From contig JBITNC010000001.1 in NCBI GenBank assembly GCA_050084985.1, forward strand, positions 123,380,001 through 123,444,000: a DNA stretch of 64,000 nt, in the 5' to 3' direction. Positions 46,870 through 59,619 of this stretch are shown one piece after another. The notes under the pieces are model-generated. The model saw nothing but the letters and a program-made list of their open reading frames with translations. It made no database searches and had not been told where the DNA came from. The DNA comes from Nageia nagi (Eukaryota > Pinophyta). Each line of letters starts with the position of its first letter. Position 1 is the first letter of the stretch. A program made the position numbers and the translations under genes.

Positions 46870-49800
46870 AAAAATAATCTATGGATAGAGAGGAGTTTTT
46901 AGAGCTTCTTGTAAGGAGGATGAAAACATTGAAAAACAAGGTCTTGTTTTTGTGGCCATATTATTTTTGCTTCTTAACAAGATTTTTTCCCCTATATTGA
47001 TGATAATAAAACTAAATTTTGAGTAACTTTTAGATTTTTCAAGCTCAATACTAATCACCTTGCCTTCATCCAATATGATACGAATCACTATTGGCATTTT
47101 TGATGATGTCTCTTTTGGTGTTTTTTTAGATATTGGTGGTATCTTTTGTAATAGTTTTTTGAAGACATTCACCATTAAAACAATATTTGTATTTGAAAAG
47201 ATGTTAAATATTACAAAGATCAATTTAAATACACAAGGCTCAAGAATTATTTGATAAGATTCATTATGCAAACATAGTTTCATCAACTACAATGACTATA
47301 AGATATGCATAAAATGGATTTTATAAAAATACTCTAGCATTATGCAACACAAATCAATATAATGCAATGATTATAATGCATTTATTAAATATTCTACATA
47401 TTATGTTATACTTTTAAAGACTCATGCATAAGTAGGTAATTGCATTTCAAACATGAAGAATATTCTTATGGAGATTATTGGTGATGTAAACTAATGCAAG
47501 ATCTAAAGATTCTTGTGTAATGATTTGGTTCATGCTTTGGGGTAGCTAAAAATCATGTTTCATTTCATTTTTTCAAAAAATAATATTAATTAATATTTAT
47601 ATGAATAGAAAATGTTGTTGATGATTACAACAAGTAAGTCTTCAATGTAGTTGGATTAAAGTTGAAAAAAGGGTATATGCATTTTTGACCTTCTTAGCCA
47701 TGCATGCTATTGAGGAAATTTAGAAAAACCATAACATTTGATTGATAAAATGTAACGTAGAGACACACCATATTTTTTAGGAATATTTTACAAATATAGA
47801 GTGAATAACTAGATAAGGAGATGAAAGAAATACAAATATGAAAGGAGAAATACTTGAAGCTAGAAAGAAAAATACTCAACAAATAATAAATGTTAAGGAA
47901 CACCATCTAGACTCTTGTGTTGGGAATGGCACCTCATATTCTCCACAATATTTGTATAGCTATAATAAAAATGAAAATAACTTCATACATGTTTAACAAT
48001 GTTGAAAGAAATAAACACAACAAAGCTAATTGTATAATAAAAAAATTGGTTATTTATACATTCTCTACAACCTTGATATAATGGAGAAATACCTCAACAC
48101 CTTTGTAGGAACCTTAATATTTTGATTATTTTCAAAATGATGATTGAATTTCCAATGAGATTAATCATATTTTAGGAAATCTTCCATATTTGAATCCATG
48201 GTGGTGCATGCCTCCAATGTATATTGCTCAAAATTAGATGGTTATTCTACATGCAAATAAAATTATTATATGTTGGGTCAATTCTAGTAAAAATAGGTAC
48301 TCACATTGAACCTCTTGAAAACCAAGAGTTTTCATATTTTGGCACCTTTGACATGGAAATATAATTATTTTATATTCCATTGAATTATGTTTTGCAAATT
48401 TAATGAATTATTCATTCCTAATAACATAAATGTCACTATTTCTAGTTGCGTATATCCAAGATTTATGTATAATGTTTGATAGAAAATATCTTTAAATTAT
48501 CCATATCATAGATAAATTAAAATTTAATTAGTATCCATGCTAAGAAAAGAAACTATTTTCTACATAAATATATATTTATATGGGGCCATTATAAAGATAA
48601 CATTGAAAGAGTGTCCTATCTCCATGTAGAAATATGAATTGGGTGTGTGGATTTGTCTACTTGGTGAATTAGTACTTGAATATGATATAGACATTCATCA
48701 AAGAGTAGTTAAAAATGATATTTCATAAAATGATATAGTTTTGAATTACATGATAGGAATGTATGTAAAATATATGGAAGAATACACAAAGCCTAGGAAT
48801 TATTTAACAATATGCATGATGTAGATATAGTTTCATGGAATATAATGATCGTAGGATATGCACAAAATGGGTTTTTTAGAAAGGTTCAAGAGAATTTTAA
48901 GAAAATATAATTGTTAGATGTAAATCACAACTTTTTAATCTTTTCCATCATTATTTTATAATATGCCATCATAGGATCTTTAAATGAAGGTATGGACATA
49001 CATCAAAGAGTAGTTGAAAATGATTTTGCATTGAATATTATGGTTTTAACTTCCCTAAAATATATGTATACAAAATATATATCTAGTTTCATATAATTAA
49101 AGGATTATATGATATTCAATTCATGGCTACAATACTTGGATGCCCTTAAACTCTTTGATTTGCTAAAGCACTTGGGAACATAGTGCAGATTCCTACAAGA
49201 GATCAAAATAAATCTCTAAAAAAATCAATTCACATAACAAGCAAATTAATGGAAGAATAAAATCAAAAATAATTATTTATTCTTTTCAATATACATTACC
49301 TTTTTAGGTCTATTACAATAGGTAATATAGAAATAAGGAAACTCCCACTTAAAAAAATAATGAATAGTTTAGAAACCAGGACATTACTAAAAATAGAAAG
49401 TTTCTAAAGATAGAAAGCTTCTAAAAATAGAAAGTTTCTTGAATTGTAACCAATATTGGTGTAAAATACCATTTAAAATGTACTAAGGTGCTCCCCAATT
49501 TATTCTTCTAAAAAAATTCTACAACAAAAAGATATTAAAGTCTACTTATTGGAAATTCTTGAAAATTGACACTAAAAGCTAATTTTGGGGCACTAAATGA
49601 TGGATTTAGGCCAATTAGAAAACTTCCATTTGGGGTAATTACTCTCTTGGGAGGTGAAATTCTAATCATGAAAACCCATATGCAGCTCTCCTCAAAATTT
49701 CAAGATAATCTAATAGTTGGATCAAAAGTTATGATCATTTGAAGGTGCATCTAAACAAACCTTGACAACATAACCTTTGTATGTATTCTACTTGCATGCA

Positions 49801-50520
49801 ACCATGTAGGTCTAGTGGAATGAGGGTTGTAAATATTTTAATAGTATGAGTGAATCTTATAACATTATTATTGGGATGAATCATTAAACATGATTGCTGA
49901 CCTTCTTGTCCATGCAGACTATATTGAGGGAGCTTCGAACTTAATTGCCAAAAACACCCATAAACCCTAAATTAGGTGTGTGAATGTGTGTACTTGGCAC
50001 TTGTAAATTTAGTATTATTGTTATTTAATTATATATTGAATAATATTTAAAATTAATTACAATAATACCTATAAACCTTGAATTGGATGTGTGTATGTAT
50101 GTACTTTGTGCTCGTAAATCAAATATATTATGGTTCATGAAGGCTATATTAAGAGAGCTTTATGACTTTGCTTACCAAAATACCCATAAACCTTGAATTG
50201 GGTGTGTGTATGTGTCAACTTGGTGGTTATAAATTGAATGTTATGGTTGTGAGTGTGGAAATATATGAAAAATATAGAACAAGACACAAGACTCATGAAT
50301 TGTTTGACAAGATGTATAATGTATACATAATTTTATGGTTTATAATGATTGTAGGATATATAATTTATTTTTTGAAAATAGATCATATACATATGAAAAA
50401 TGTGGAAGAATACACAAAACATAAGATTTGTTTTATAAGATGTATTATCCAAACATAGTTTCATGGTTTGAACTAATTGCAAGATACACATAAAATAAGA
50501 TTTCTAAAAAAAGTAGAAAA
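46870..50520 (+). pseudogene. Decayed PPR (PLS-class) gene fragments, several partial copies
   Basis: Plus-strand fragments with clear PPR wording, broken by stops and frameshifts: AQELFDKIHYANIVS (47240-47290); DIHQRVVKND (48700) and ELFNNMHDVDIVSWNIMIVG then YAQNGFF (48800-48890); EGMDIHQRVVENDFALNIMV (48990-49050); LACNHVGLVE then GCKYFNSM (49795-49850) and DLLVHADYIEGAS (49900-49940); THELFDKMYNVYIILWFIMI (50290-50360); KMYYPNIVSWFELIARYT (50435-50490). These match the GxxIHxxVxKxG, ARELFDKMPxRDVVSWNxMI, SACSHAGLVDEG and DLLGRAGYLEEA blocks of organelle RNA-editing PPR proteins. The blocks recur out of order, so more than one copy or internal duplication is present. Confidence 0.75.
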
Positions 50521-50529
50521 ATACAAGTT

Positions 50530-52290
50530 CACAAACCAAAAGAATACATATTTATCTTACATAGTGTCTCATATTATCTCCCCTCATCTCACTACATATC
50601 TCTTTCTCTCTCTTCATTATATGTCATCTCCTCTTGTATCACCTCTACAAAATTCCCTTGCTCTCCTCTAACCACTCACTTAGTTGGCAAGCTTGAAAAA
50701 CTCAAAATGATAGAAAATTGTAAGTGCTTGCCTAGATTCCGTATGTGTACCTTTTAGTAAATTTTTTTGGTTTTCATTATAGGGTAATTTTAAAGCTACC
50801 TTATTATATTTTTTGGAGGAAACTTCTAACCAATCCACCTCATGAAAATCACCACTAAAATCTTAATGTGAGGTGATTAAAAATTGTCTCAAATTACCCA
50901 CCTCTAAATCCTATTTCTGGTCTAGTGCCTTCATTTGAAGGCAATAAAACTATCATACTACATATATTGAGGCTAGCATTGATGATTGGATACCTTGCAT
51001 AAAAAAAGAAAAATTCTACATGAGAAGACATTCATAATGATCAATAATAAGATATAACATACAACAATATAATATAACATCACATTTAATAAGTACACTT
51101 AAGGATGGAAAAATTAAGGAACAAAAAGATCCTTCATGAAAATTTATATGTGGATTATTGATGCCTTGCTTATTGGATTTACTTGTAAAACCTTAATGAA
51201 TTTTGATGTAATATATGTATCTTTCTTAAAACTTGATAAATTATTGAAAAGAAATATTTGATGTTACCTGTTAACATTATAGTATTTCTCTATTGCATTA
51301 TTTTTAGTAAATTAGAATTGATTTTTTTATGAATAAAATAGTATTTCTCTATTGAATTATTTTTATTTATTTTTTTATTTCTAGGTTTCTATAAGTAATC
51401 CTTGCCAAGTAGTTAGTTTTCAAGAATTACTTGTTTATCTACACTTGCAATCTATTTTTCACATGTAAATATTTTTTATTTTTATTGAGAGTGAGAAAGT
51501 CATTTTTATCTCTATAGTTTACCTCATAATTCTAGTTAAATATTCTCACTATGAGACTTCTCACTCTTTTACTTTTGTTTTTAAATTAATTTCAAAATTG
51601 TAAACGTTTCTGCATTAGAATATACAATGCCCATATTTTAGTTTCTATAATTTCTATCTACAAAATTTGAAATGAGAAGGAATGAGAAAATGATAAGTTG
51701 GGATAACATACTTACTTAGACATCTTCTATGTTATTAGTGTTCTATTATACATATTTCATGGAAAATAATTTTATCTTCTTATTTTTCTTATTGCCTTAT
51801 TTGAAATGATTCCTATAGATGTTATTGTTCTAAATTAATATAACTTAACCCCAAGCTAAGAAAAAATTGATTCATATTGATACTTTGTTATCCCTAAGGT
51901 ATGTTATAGTATTAATTGATAGCAATCCCTATGAATGAACTATGATTAAACTATATCTCAATAGCTTTGGTTAAGTATCAGAGACTATATTAAAAATATT
52001 TTGCTTCTCTATACTGAATCTAAGTGGCTAAACTTGATTCTTTTGGAAATCAACATCATTGGCTTTTTTTCATTCTTAGTATTTATTTCTTGAGATTTAT
52101 TTGATACTTAGTACTCTAAGATTATTTACATTATTCTTGAATCTTTGTTGATGATTAGTAGTATTCTAGAGGAATATCATCAACATTTATTATATAGAAA
52201 TAATAATATTGATATTTTATTTCTATATTTTTATTTTTCTCTCTTTTTTTTTTTTCTACAAATGATTTCCTCTAATTTTTTGGTTTTCAA
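50530..52290. other. AT-rich DNA, no gene seen
   Basis: Only low-complexity frames. A pyrimidine-rich run (CTCATCTCACTACATATCTC and similar) at 50575-50670 is the only distinct texture. Confidence 0.4.
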
Positions 52291-52489
52291 TAATCACTTA
52301 TTTATTTTTACCAATAAGATAGTTTTTATAAATGAATTCATTTTATCAAAGATAGAGAACCAATTATGAATTGTTTCCATCTTCATCATTATTATTGTAG
52401 AACCTACAATAATTTTCATTGAAATATATTTTCTCTTTTTTATTTTAAAAATAAAAGGAAAGATAAGACAAATCAATGTGGCAAGCACT

Positions 52490-53029
52490 TAATTTTATCT
52501 TAAGGTTGGTCTTCCTTTTCTTTTTGAGTTATAGATCTTGTTGGATATAGAGCTTTAACCATGTTAATTATATTTTCCTCTTTTTTTGATATATGGACTC
52601 TTTCCATATTTTAGCACATTATGTTCTACCAAATCTTATTCTTTTTGTGGAATTTTCTTTGTCATTGTATGGAAATCATTTTTTATGTAATCTATAACAT
52701 GTGACTTCAAAGTTAGAAAAATAACATTCATAAATATATTATAGATCTCACATTCATCTAACTTACATCTACTATATTGGTATACCTTTTGAAAGTATAA
52801 GTACTCCTAATATCTCTCAAGATCCTTGACTAAGAGAACATAAATCCACCACCTTAAATGTAATATTTGTGTTATTTTTATATTTATCCATGAAGATTTT
52901 GATACTATCATTCAATGAATAAATGAATATATTATGTAACTTGTAGATATACTCACTTGCATCACCATTAAGGCTAAGTTTATGGAAATATAGAACCATT
53001 ATATTTTTCTCACTTCCCAACTTTAGCAA
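52490..53029 (-). pseudogene. Gypsy gag remnant (second family)
   Basis: Minus-strand reading from 53029: HKLSLNGDASEYIYKLHN, IKIFMDKYKNNTNITFKVVD and DLCSLSQGS follow the gypsy Gag order (A-x-x-W-x-x-x-L, then sI-x-x-F-x-x-x-F-x-x-x-Y, then DLCxLKQGxxE). The frame is lost after 52817 but a decayed continuation can be followed to about 52500. It differs from the gag near 37.4 kb. Confidence 0.5.
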
Positions 53030-53087
53030 ATATTCCTTTCAAAATTTGATGAGATGTTTCCATGATCTCCTTATTTATTGAACACAT

Positions 53088-53090
<3 letters not shown>

Positions 53091-53158
<68 letters not shown>

Positions 53159-53164
53159 ATATAA
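53091..53164. repeat. (TA)n microsatellite
   Basis: About 70 bases of almost pure TA, then TATAATATAA. Confidence 0.95.
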
Positions 53165-53599
53165 TATAATCTTCTTATTTTAACTTCCTTATCTTTCCTA
53201 TATATTCTCTTTATTCTAATTGATGAGATCCATATGATCTAACATAATATCATATTGAGCTATAAATAATTAGAGATAATACATAACATATGTATTTTGA
53301 TCCATTACAAAATCATGTGAAAAATGAAAGAATTCATGGTCTGTTTCTCCTCTCAATACAAAAAATTTGGAATAACTCTTGGCCTTCCTTCAAATATTTA
53401 TAATCCCAAAACTCTCTCTAACTAAAATTGAAGAATCAAGAGTAGCAACACAATTTTAAATAGGCTTGGAAATATCTCCAAGATGTCAATTGATGATCCT
53501 GAACCACTCAACTATCTAAACTTTCAATGCCCCTCGAACTTCCACTACCAAATCATCAAAATAAAAGTTGTTATGACTTAAAAACATTAAACTTAGGCT

Positions 53600-54310
53600 A
53601 TTAATGACATGATTTTTGTCACTAATCACCTCTAAATTTTAATCTTTAATCATTCTCCAAGCACAAATACCTCTAGAATGAGTACTTCTCATGTAGAGAT
53701 CAACTTGATACTATCCAATTCAGATCAAGAGTCTATAGTACATTTTTTGGTAAATTAACATACACTTCATGTTGGTTGATTATAGTATCCTCAACCTTTA
53801 TGAAGATATACTCTTTCATAGTCTTGGTGAAATCAATTTTAATATACATATATTGAGAAGAATGAGATGCATAAAATTATGATGGTTCATCACAAATAAA
53901 CTCCCTAATGAGTGCAACAAAATTGTGTACAAAGGGCTATAGAGTAGTTGGGAGACCATAAAATTCAACCCATATAGGGATAACAATAGTAATATCATTA
54001 GAGACTAAAAATATCCTGGACTAAAGTTCACACAAAAGTAGAGTACTATTAACATAGTAAGGACCTTTACCAAGAACTTGCTTCATATTATCATCATTAG
54101 AAAAATAAATAGAACAAACCTTCTATAGAGGTTCTATACTTGTTTAAGAAAAATTTCATAAGGATTCCAATAACTTTGAATCTAGTTTCTAAGAATTGAA
54201 TCTAAGGGAATCCTTCCAAAAGAGTCTCCTATAATAATGTGACATTAAGACCAATAACATGCATTATTAAACTATTTCAAGAGACTAGTGATATTTGAAG
54301 CAGATGTATA
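53600..54310 (-). pseudogene. Second LINE ORF1 remnant (DUF4283)
   Basis: From about 54000 downward the minus strand reads VIPIWVEFYGLPTTL, FVALIREFICDEPS, YIKIDFTKTMKEYIFIKVED and QHEVYVNLP, the DUF4283 order (WV-x-x-x-GLP, then IG-x-x-x-C/G, then RI-x-V-x-ID-x-x-x, then YE-x-LP) of plant LINE ORF1. Stops interrupt it. It differs from the LINE A/B/C ORF1 and lies 3' of LINE C, so it belongs to another element. Confidence 0.55.
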
Positions 54311-54519
54311 AACTCATTCTACACCTTGGGGTTGAACTTATGGGGATGCTTGTTTGGTACTAGAAGCATTATTCTTTCTCACACTAGTAGCCTCATCAAA
54401 CATTGAGTTATTAGTTTGATTAAAAATCCATTAAAAATAATAGTACCTCTACCCAAGGTGGATTAATTTTATAAAGGAAAGTAGATCATATCATAATATT
54501 TCCTGCATATATTCTAATG

Positions 54520-54610
54520 ATGGAGTGGTGGTGTCATGAAAAGCAAACTAGATTTGTTTTGCATGCAAGGTTTCGATCCTCTCTAGAGCACTTCCTCATA
54601 GTCACATAAT
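54520..54610 (+). mobile_element. Possible tRNA-like module
   Basis: Box B-like GGTTTCGATCC near 54582 preceded about 35 nt upstream by TGGTGTCATGA, a weak box A. The AT-rich text after it (AATGATAAACTTCAAATTAA) resembles that beside module 1 (4676-4700), hinting at the same family. Confidence 0.3.
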
Positions 54611-54879
54611 CCAATAAATATTTTAAAATTATGATCTTATTTTTAAATAAATAGTTTTTTTAATAATGATAAACTTCAAATTAAATTATTTCATACAAAT
54701 CTAATTATTTAATTGATTTTTCCATTTAATATTCTAATATAACATTCTTAATTTCTATAATGAACATTTTATTTTTAAACAAATGATCATTTTTGATACA
54801 AATAAAAATTTAAAGTATATTTTCCAAAAAATAGGGTTTTGATACCTATATATATAAAACATTTATAGATATTCAATAA

Positions 54880-55660
54880 TAGTACATATGTTTCCTAGAT
54901 CTACCTTCTAAGAATCATTATATTTACCACCTTACTAGATATGAACAACTATCCTTATTTTCCAATTCTTGATCACACCATACTCTTACAAGTTGCACCA
55001 ATGAGATCCAATCCAACCTAAAATTAGAGTCCTTCTCGATGAAGCACTCCCATAGAAACTTGATTTCCATATGATACATACCTTCAACATTCTAAACTAG
55101 GATAGTCATAGGAATCTTCTTCTATGTTGAGGCTAGGGTGACCATCCTGTGCTTTTCCCCAAATCATTTCTTATTATACGAAGGGTATTGGGATGCCTTT
55201 AGTACTTCTACGATCATTTTGACATCCCATCATTCCTTTTCTCATTGGCCAATTCTTCCTCATTCTACAAGATGCATGCATTTACTATACAACTTCTTGA
55301 ACATCATATTTAGAATCAAGGTTTTCAACTTCTTGAATACACCAAGGTCCTCACCAGGTTTATCTTCTATAGGATCTTGATCCTCTTATGTATTCTGAAA
55401 GCCCTCTCTAACCTCTTCACTCTCCTGACCCTTATTTATCATAAAACCAATAGGTTCTATTTCCTTCATATCCTTCTTTACTTCTAATAGAGAGGCTAGT
55501 GGAGAGTCGATGATAAGAATTATGGCCTCCATAACCAACTCCTCCTCCTCCTCCTCTAAAATAATTCTAAATTTTCCCTTCCATCTAGAAGAAGATACTC
55601 CTTCTCGATCTGATAGAGAGTCCTCTAATTTTGAAGATACAATCACAATCATAATATTAA
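54880..55660 (-). pseudogene. Unidentified minus-strand coding remnant with acidic run
   Basis: Open from 55652 to 55386 with RWKGKFRIILEEEEEEL, then after a stop EDQDPIEDKPGEDLGVFKKL, CMHLVE, WDVKMIVEVLKASQYP, MEIKFLWECF and FRLDWISLVQLVRVWCDQEL down to about 54920. The wording is protein-like over 750 bp in one broad direction and could be the N-terminal part of the retroelement at 53.6-54.3 kb, but I do not recognise the family. Confidence 0.35.
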
Positions 55661-55793
55661 TGGTGATACTCGATGAACCTAATTTAATATAAGCCTAGCG
55701 ATTTTCTTGAGGGGTTCTTGATTGCTACTAAAGTAGTAGTATAAGCATTCTATCTCCTATAGTTTCAATGTCCATCAAGATTTAATTATCACT

Positions 55794-58501
55794 TAGTGAA
55801 TAGGGACTACTCCTCTATTCCTCCTGATATAAATATCAAGAGAATGAATAGAAAATATGGCAAATTTAACTTGTACAAACCTTTGAAGTGATACAATAAG
55901 AAAAAAATGCTATTCATAGAACTTTGAGCATCTTCTTTCCATTGTAAAGAGATTTATAATTACCTTGGCTACCTCATTCTAAGGATAAAGAAGTGAATCA
56001 ACTGGGTAAGCTAATTTTCTTTTCTTCGATAAAGGTACCCCTTGCCTATAGAAATCTTGCACATCTACTACTAATATGTGCATCTCATTACAATGCCTCT
56101 ACCTTGAGTTAGCCATACCTATATATGCCTTAATAAGCTTTTCATTGATTGAGAATTAGTGTCCATCTACTACCACCTTATATTTATCCCAAGATTCTAA
56201 CACCTAACTGAATCAACTCTGATTATGGTCATTTAGAGAATCTATGAATCCATAAATACCCCATTGTAGAGGATCTGCCAAACCACTAGATCCTCCCTAA
56301 ATTCCTCTCTAAAGGTTGCTTTAAGATGCTGCTAGCACATCATCTTGTTTGCATTCAAAATACATAATGATTACATATGAGTACTTCTTTCTATATCATA
56401 ATTCTAAACTTGCCACCCCAACATACCAATCTTGACCCTTTATCTATTCCCATCATCTATAGTTTTGAACAACTCAATCCATGGTATTTCTCTAGAGGGC
56501 CATATGTATATCTCTTTTATATTTATTCCTCCAAATACACCATTTCTTAATTGTATGTCTCATATGAATCACTACTCTCCCCTCCCCCTACCAAAGTTTA
56601 GATCCAACTAGCATTTTTTACTTATCAACTTCCAATTTTCTTTAGCCATATGTTAAATTTTTGCAATCAACATATTAGACAAAATAATCTTTTTGTGGAA
56701 TATACACCCATTTTTTTCCCTCCATACTTTCTAAAGAAGATGAGGATGTATTATAGACGAATGTCGATTCTCCTCTTTCCCAATCACTATAGGGGGCATT
56801 TGGAGATTGACTTTGTTATATCAATCCTAAATTCAATTTTTTTTCTCCTCCAAGATTCCTTTCCACACTTCTTGAGAAAATGGTTATAATTGGCACATAT
56901 GGTCCACTATATCTTTCTTGTGAACATCTACTTACCAAAACTTGTCCCTTCTTTCTAATATTTTCAATCATTAGGGTCCTTTTTCTAAAAACTAGCTATA
57001 GGAAATGAGTTACTTTTGGGGTGACTCCTTAGATCCATACCTTTTTAATAGGAAAGGAGGTATATTCTATAGCCAAGAGGGTAGTGTATCCTAGTTTGAA
57101 AAAATATACCCCCCTTTCCTAAGTTTTTATCTTAGGATATTAGTACCATTTTCCATTGGTAGCAATAGAGTCGTGGCCAACATATTATTCATTACCTTTG
57201 TTGCTATAGAAAGGTATTAGCTTGGTGGATGTAACAACTTCTACATTCTTTATCTATTATTCTACTCCGTGGAATATTGAACCTTAGATCTAATGTTATT
57301 CCTTCCTCATCTTACCCACTCAGTTAGGTTTGGAATCTTATTAAGAGGCCTATCTTGTACCCATTCATCTTCCCAAAACCTCACCTCTTTTCCATTACCA
57401 ATACACTTGGTAGTATTTTCATTCTAAATATGTTTGAATATGATATGATCTTTCCAAAAGGCTAATCCATATTTCCTTAAGTCATCTTGAATGAAGTTCA
57501 ATCCCTCTAATAGATATTTATTTTGGCATATTTTGACAACTTTCCTTTCCTCACTACTACTTATCTTCCATGTTAATTTCCCTCTTACTGTTATATTAAA
57601 CCATTTCAAACTATGGAGGCCAAAACCTCTGTGATTCTTGGGTTTACATACTTTAGCCCAACTCACTACAGCTACTCTTTTCTTTTCCTACATTCTGATC
57701 TAGAGGAACTTATTGCAAATCAAGTCAATTTAATCACATATACTAGTAGTGATATCAAAGTTAGAGGCATAATAAAGATGCATACTTTGAAGTACCACTT
57801 TCACTAGTAAACATTTGTGAGCAATTGAAATATTTCCCCCTTTCCAAAAAACTAGATTTTTCTAGAATCGCTTTATTAGTGGCAACCATAAATTTTTCCC
57901 TAATGGACCTACAAATAGTGGCATATCCAGATAGGTAGTTGGGAGGTATTCAATCTGATAATTGAAGATCCTAATAATCTCCCTTTGCCTACTAATATTA
58001 CTATGGATGAAGAATGGTTTGCTTTTATTAGAGTTGATCTTTTACTGAGATGCTCCTTCATAAAGATGCAGGATCTTTAAGTAATTCCTTACTTCAACCA
58101 TTGAAGCTTTTCCTATTATGATTGTATCATCTAGAAATTGACTATGAGTACTTACAACTAGCATATCATAGGGTCTAATATCTTCCATTTTGCCAATCCT
58201 TCTCCCTAAGGCTTCTACCATTAGGATGAATAGATATGGAGAAATTGGGTTACTCTACATGAGCCCCTTTTCAAACTGAAAGATGTTGGAAACCTCTCCA
58301 TTCATTAGAATAGAGAAGGAGGCCATAAATATACACTAATTAATATAAGATCTTTAGATTCTAAAAAATCTAAATTTCTCACATATCTTATCTAAAAAGG
58401 TTCAGTCGACCCTATCATAAGCCTTTTACATATCTAGTTTTAGCAAAAACATCTCAATTTTTTTATGCAATTTGTTATACCTTGTGTATGTCAATGATCC
58501 C
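55794..58501 (-). mobile_element. LINE copy C, interrupted by a gypsy LTR
   Basis: 2708 bp of the same LINE, minus strand, covering the RT (from motif 5 onward), zf-RVT (57424-57666) and C-terminal part. The RT box at 58126-58137 reads FLDD, so both catalytic Asp codons remain here. The 3' end at 55794 matches that of copy B. The other end at 58501 falls exactly where a TG-starting LTR begins, so it is interrupted by a later insertion rather than clearly 5'-truncated; the missing part may lie beyond the window. Several stops are present. Confidence 0.85.
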
Positions 58502-59269
58502 TGTAGACACTCAAAATAAACCCTACATCTAGTTTAACAACATGTAGACAAATAAAATAAGTATCTTTTTAACATATATCATACTAAACTAATCATAACT
58601 CTTTACACAAGCCTCAAACAAGCTTGAAAACTCCATTATTGGATAGCTCTCATCGAGTACATGCAAAATGAGTGGTCACATGACCCCTTTTCGATAAAAA
58701 TTGACTATTTGGTGGTCACTTTAATATTGTTATAAAAATTACAACCAGTCACCGGTGACCCAAAACAAACACCGACATTTTGTGATGTTCGTCGGTGTTC
58801 GCCTAGTAATCGTCGGTGATTGTGTAACAGCTGAACATAAACCAAACAGACACCAATGAAACATCTCATTCTTCCAAGATGCGTTGGATAGAGAGGGTCA
58901 GTTATGACCTATGATGGCTCTTCGACTCCCCCTTCCAGCCTTGTAAAATCTCACCTAAAATCTATAAATACAAGCTAATACAAAGCAATAAGGGACCCAA
59001 TTTTGGAGTAGGGTAACTCTGCTAAAATCTTGTGAGCTCATACCTTTCTATTGTTTTATGCTAGCTTCAATTTAATACATTTCATACATAGATGCTTTGA
59101 TGTTATTATCTTTTGCATGTGTGTAGGATTTTGCAAGTTGTCCATATTAAGGAGAGAAGCAAGCAAATCAAAATAATGAAGATCTAATACTCTCATTTTG
59201 GCAAATGGCATTTGTAAAAGTCCCTTCCAAGGGCAAATTGTATTTTGAGCTGAAAATCAATATCAATTT

Positions 59270-59590
59270 TGTTATGAACAAAGTTCCCAAAATAGCATAA
59301 AATCACCAAAGAGAGAGCTCAACGCATTGAATAAGAGATAAAATCTGTAATAAGCCACTTCAAGGGGGCAACCTCCTTTGTAATAAGCCACTTCGAGGGG
59401 GCAACCTCCTTTACATCACATCAATTACACAACAATAGACATCCGCAAATGATAATACCTCCTTAGTATATATAGGAGTCCAAGGGGTGCCACTACAATG
59501 AAAGGACACTAGCCGACATAACAATAATAATGTAAGGAAATAATAATAACCATAGCCGACCTAACAATAATAATGTATAGGGACCTAACA
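59270..59590 (-). repeat. TR-GAG 3' LTR
   Basis: 321 bp, identical to 61550-61870. Confidence 0.93.
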
Positions 59591-59604
59591 TGCCCCTCTC
59601 CTTC
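59591..59604 (-). promoter_or_regulatory. TR-GAG polypurine tract
   Basis: Minus-strand GAAGGAGAGGGGCA immediately before the 3' LTR start TGTTAGG. Confidence 0.8.
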
Positions 59605-59619
59605 AAAAAAATGTTGTCC

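Noticed and set aside
46879-47286. 135-codon minus-strand ORF
   Set aside because: Lies antisense to PPR fragments and has no family features; openness is explained by AT-rich composition of the complementary strand.
55510-55692. Ser-rich plus ORF
   Set aside because: Antisense of the acidic Glu-run remnant on the minus strand.
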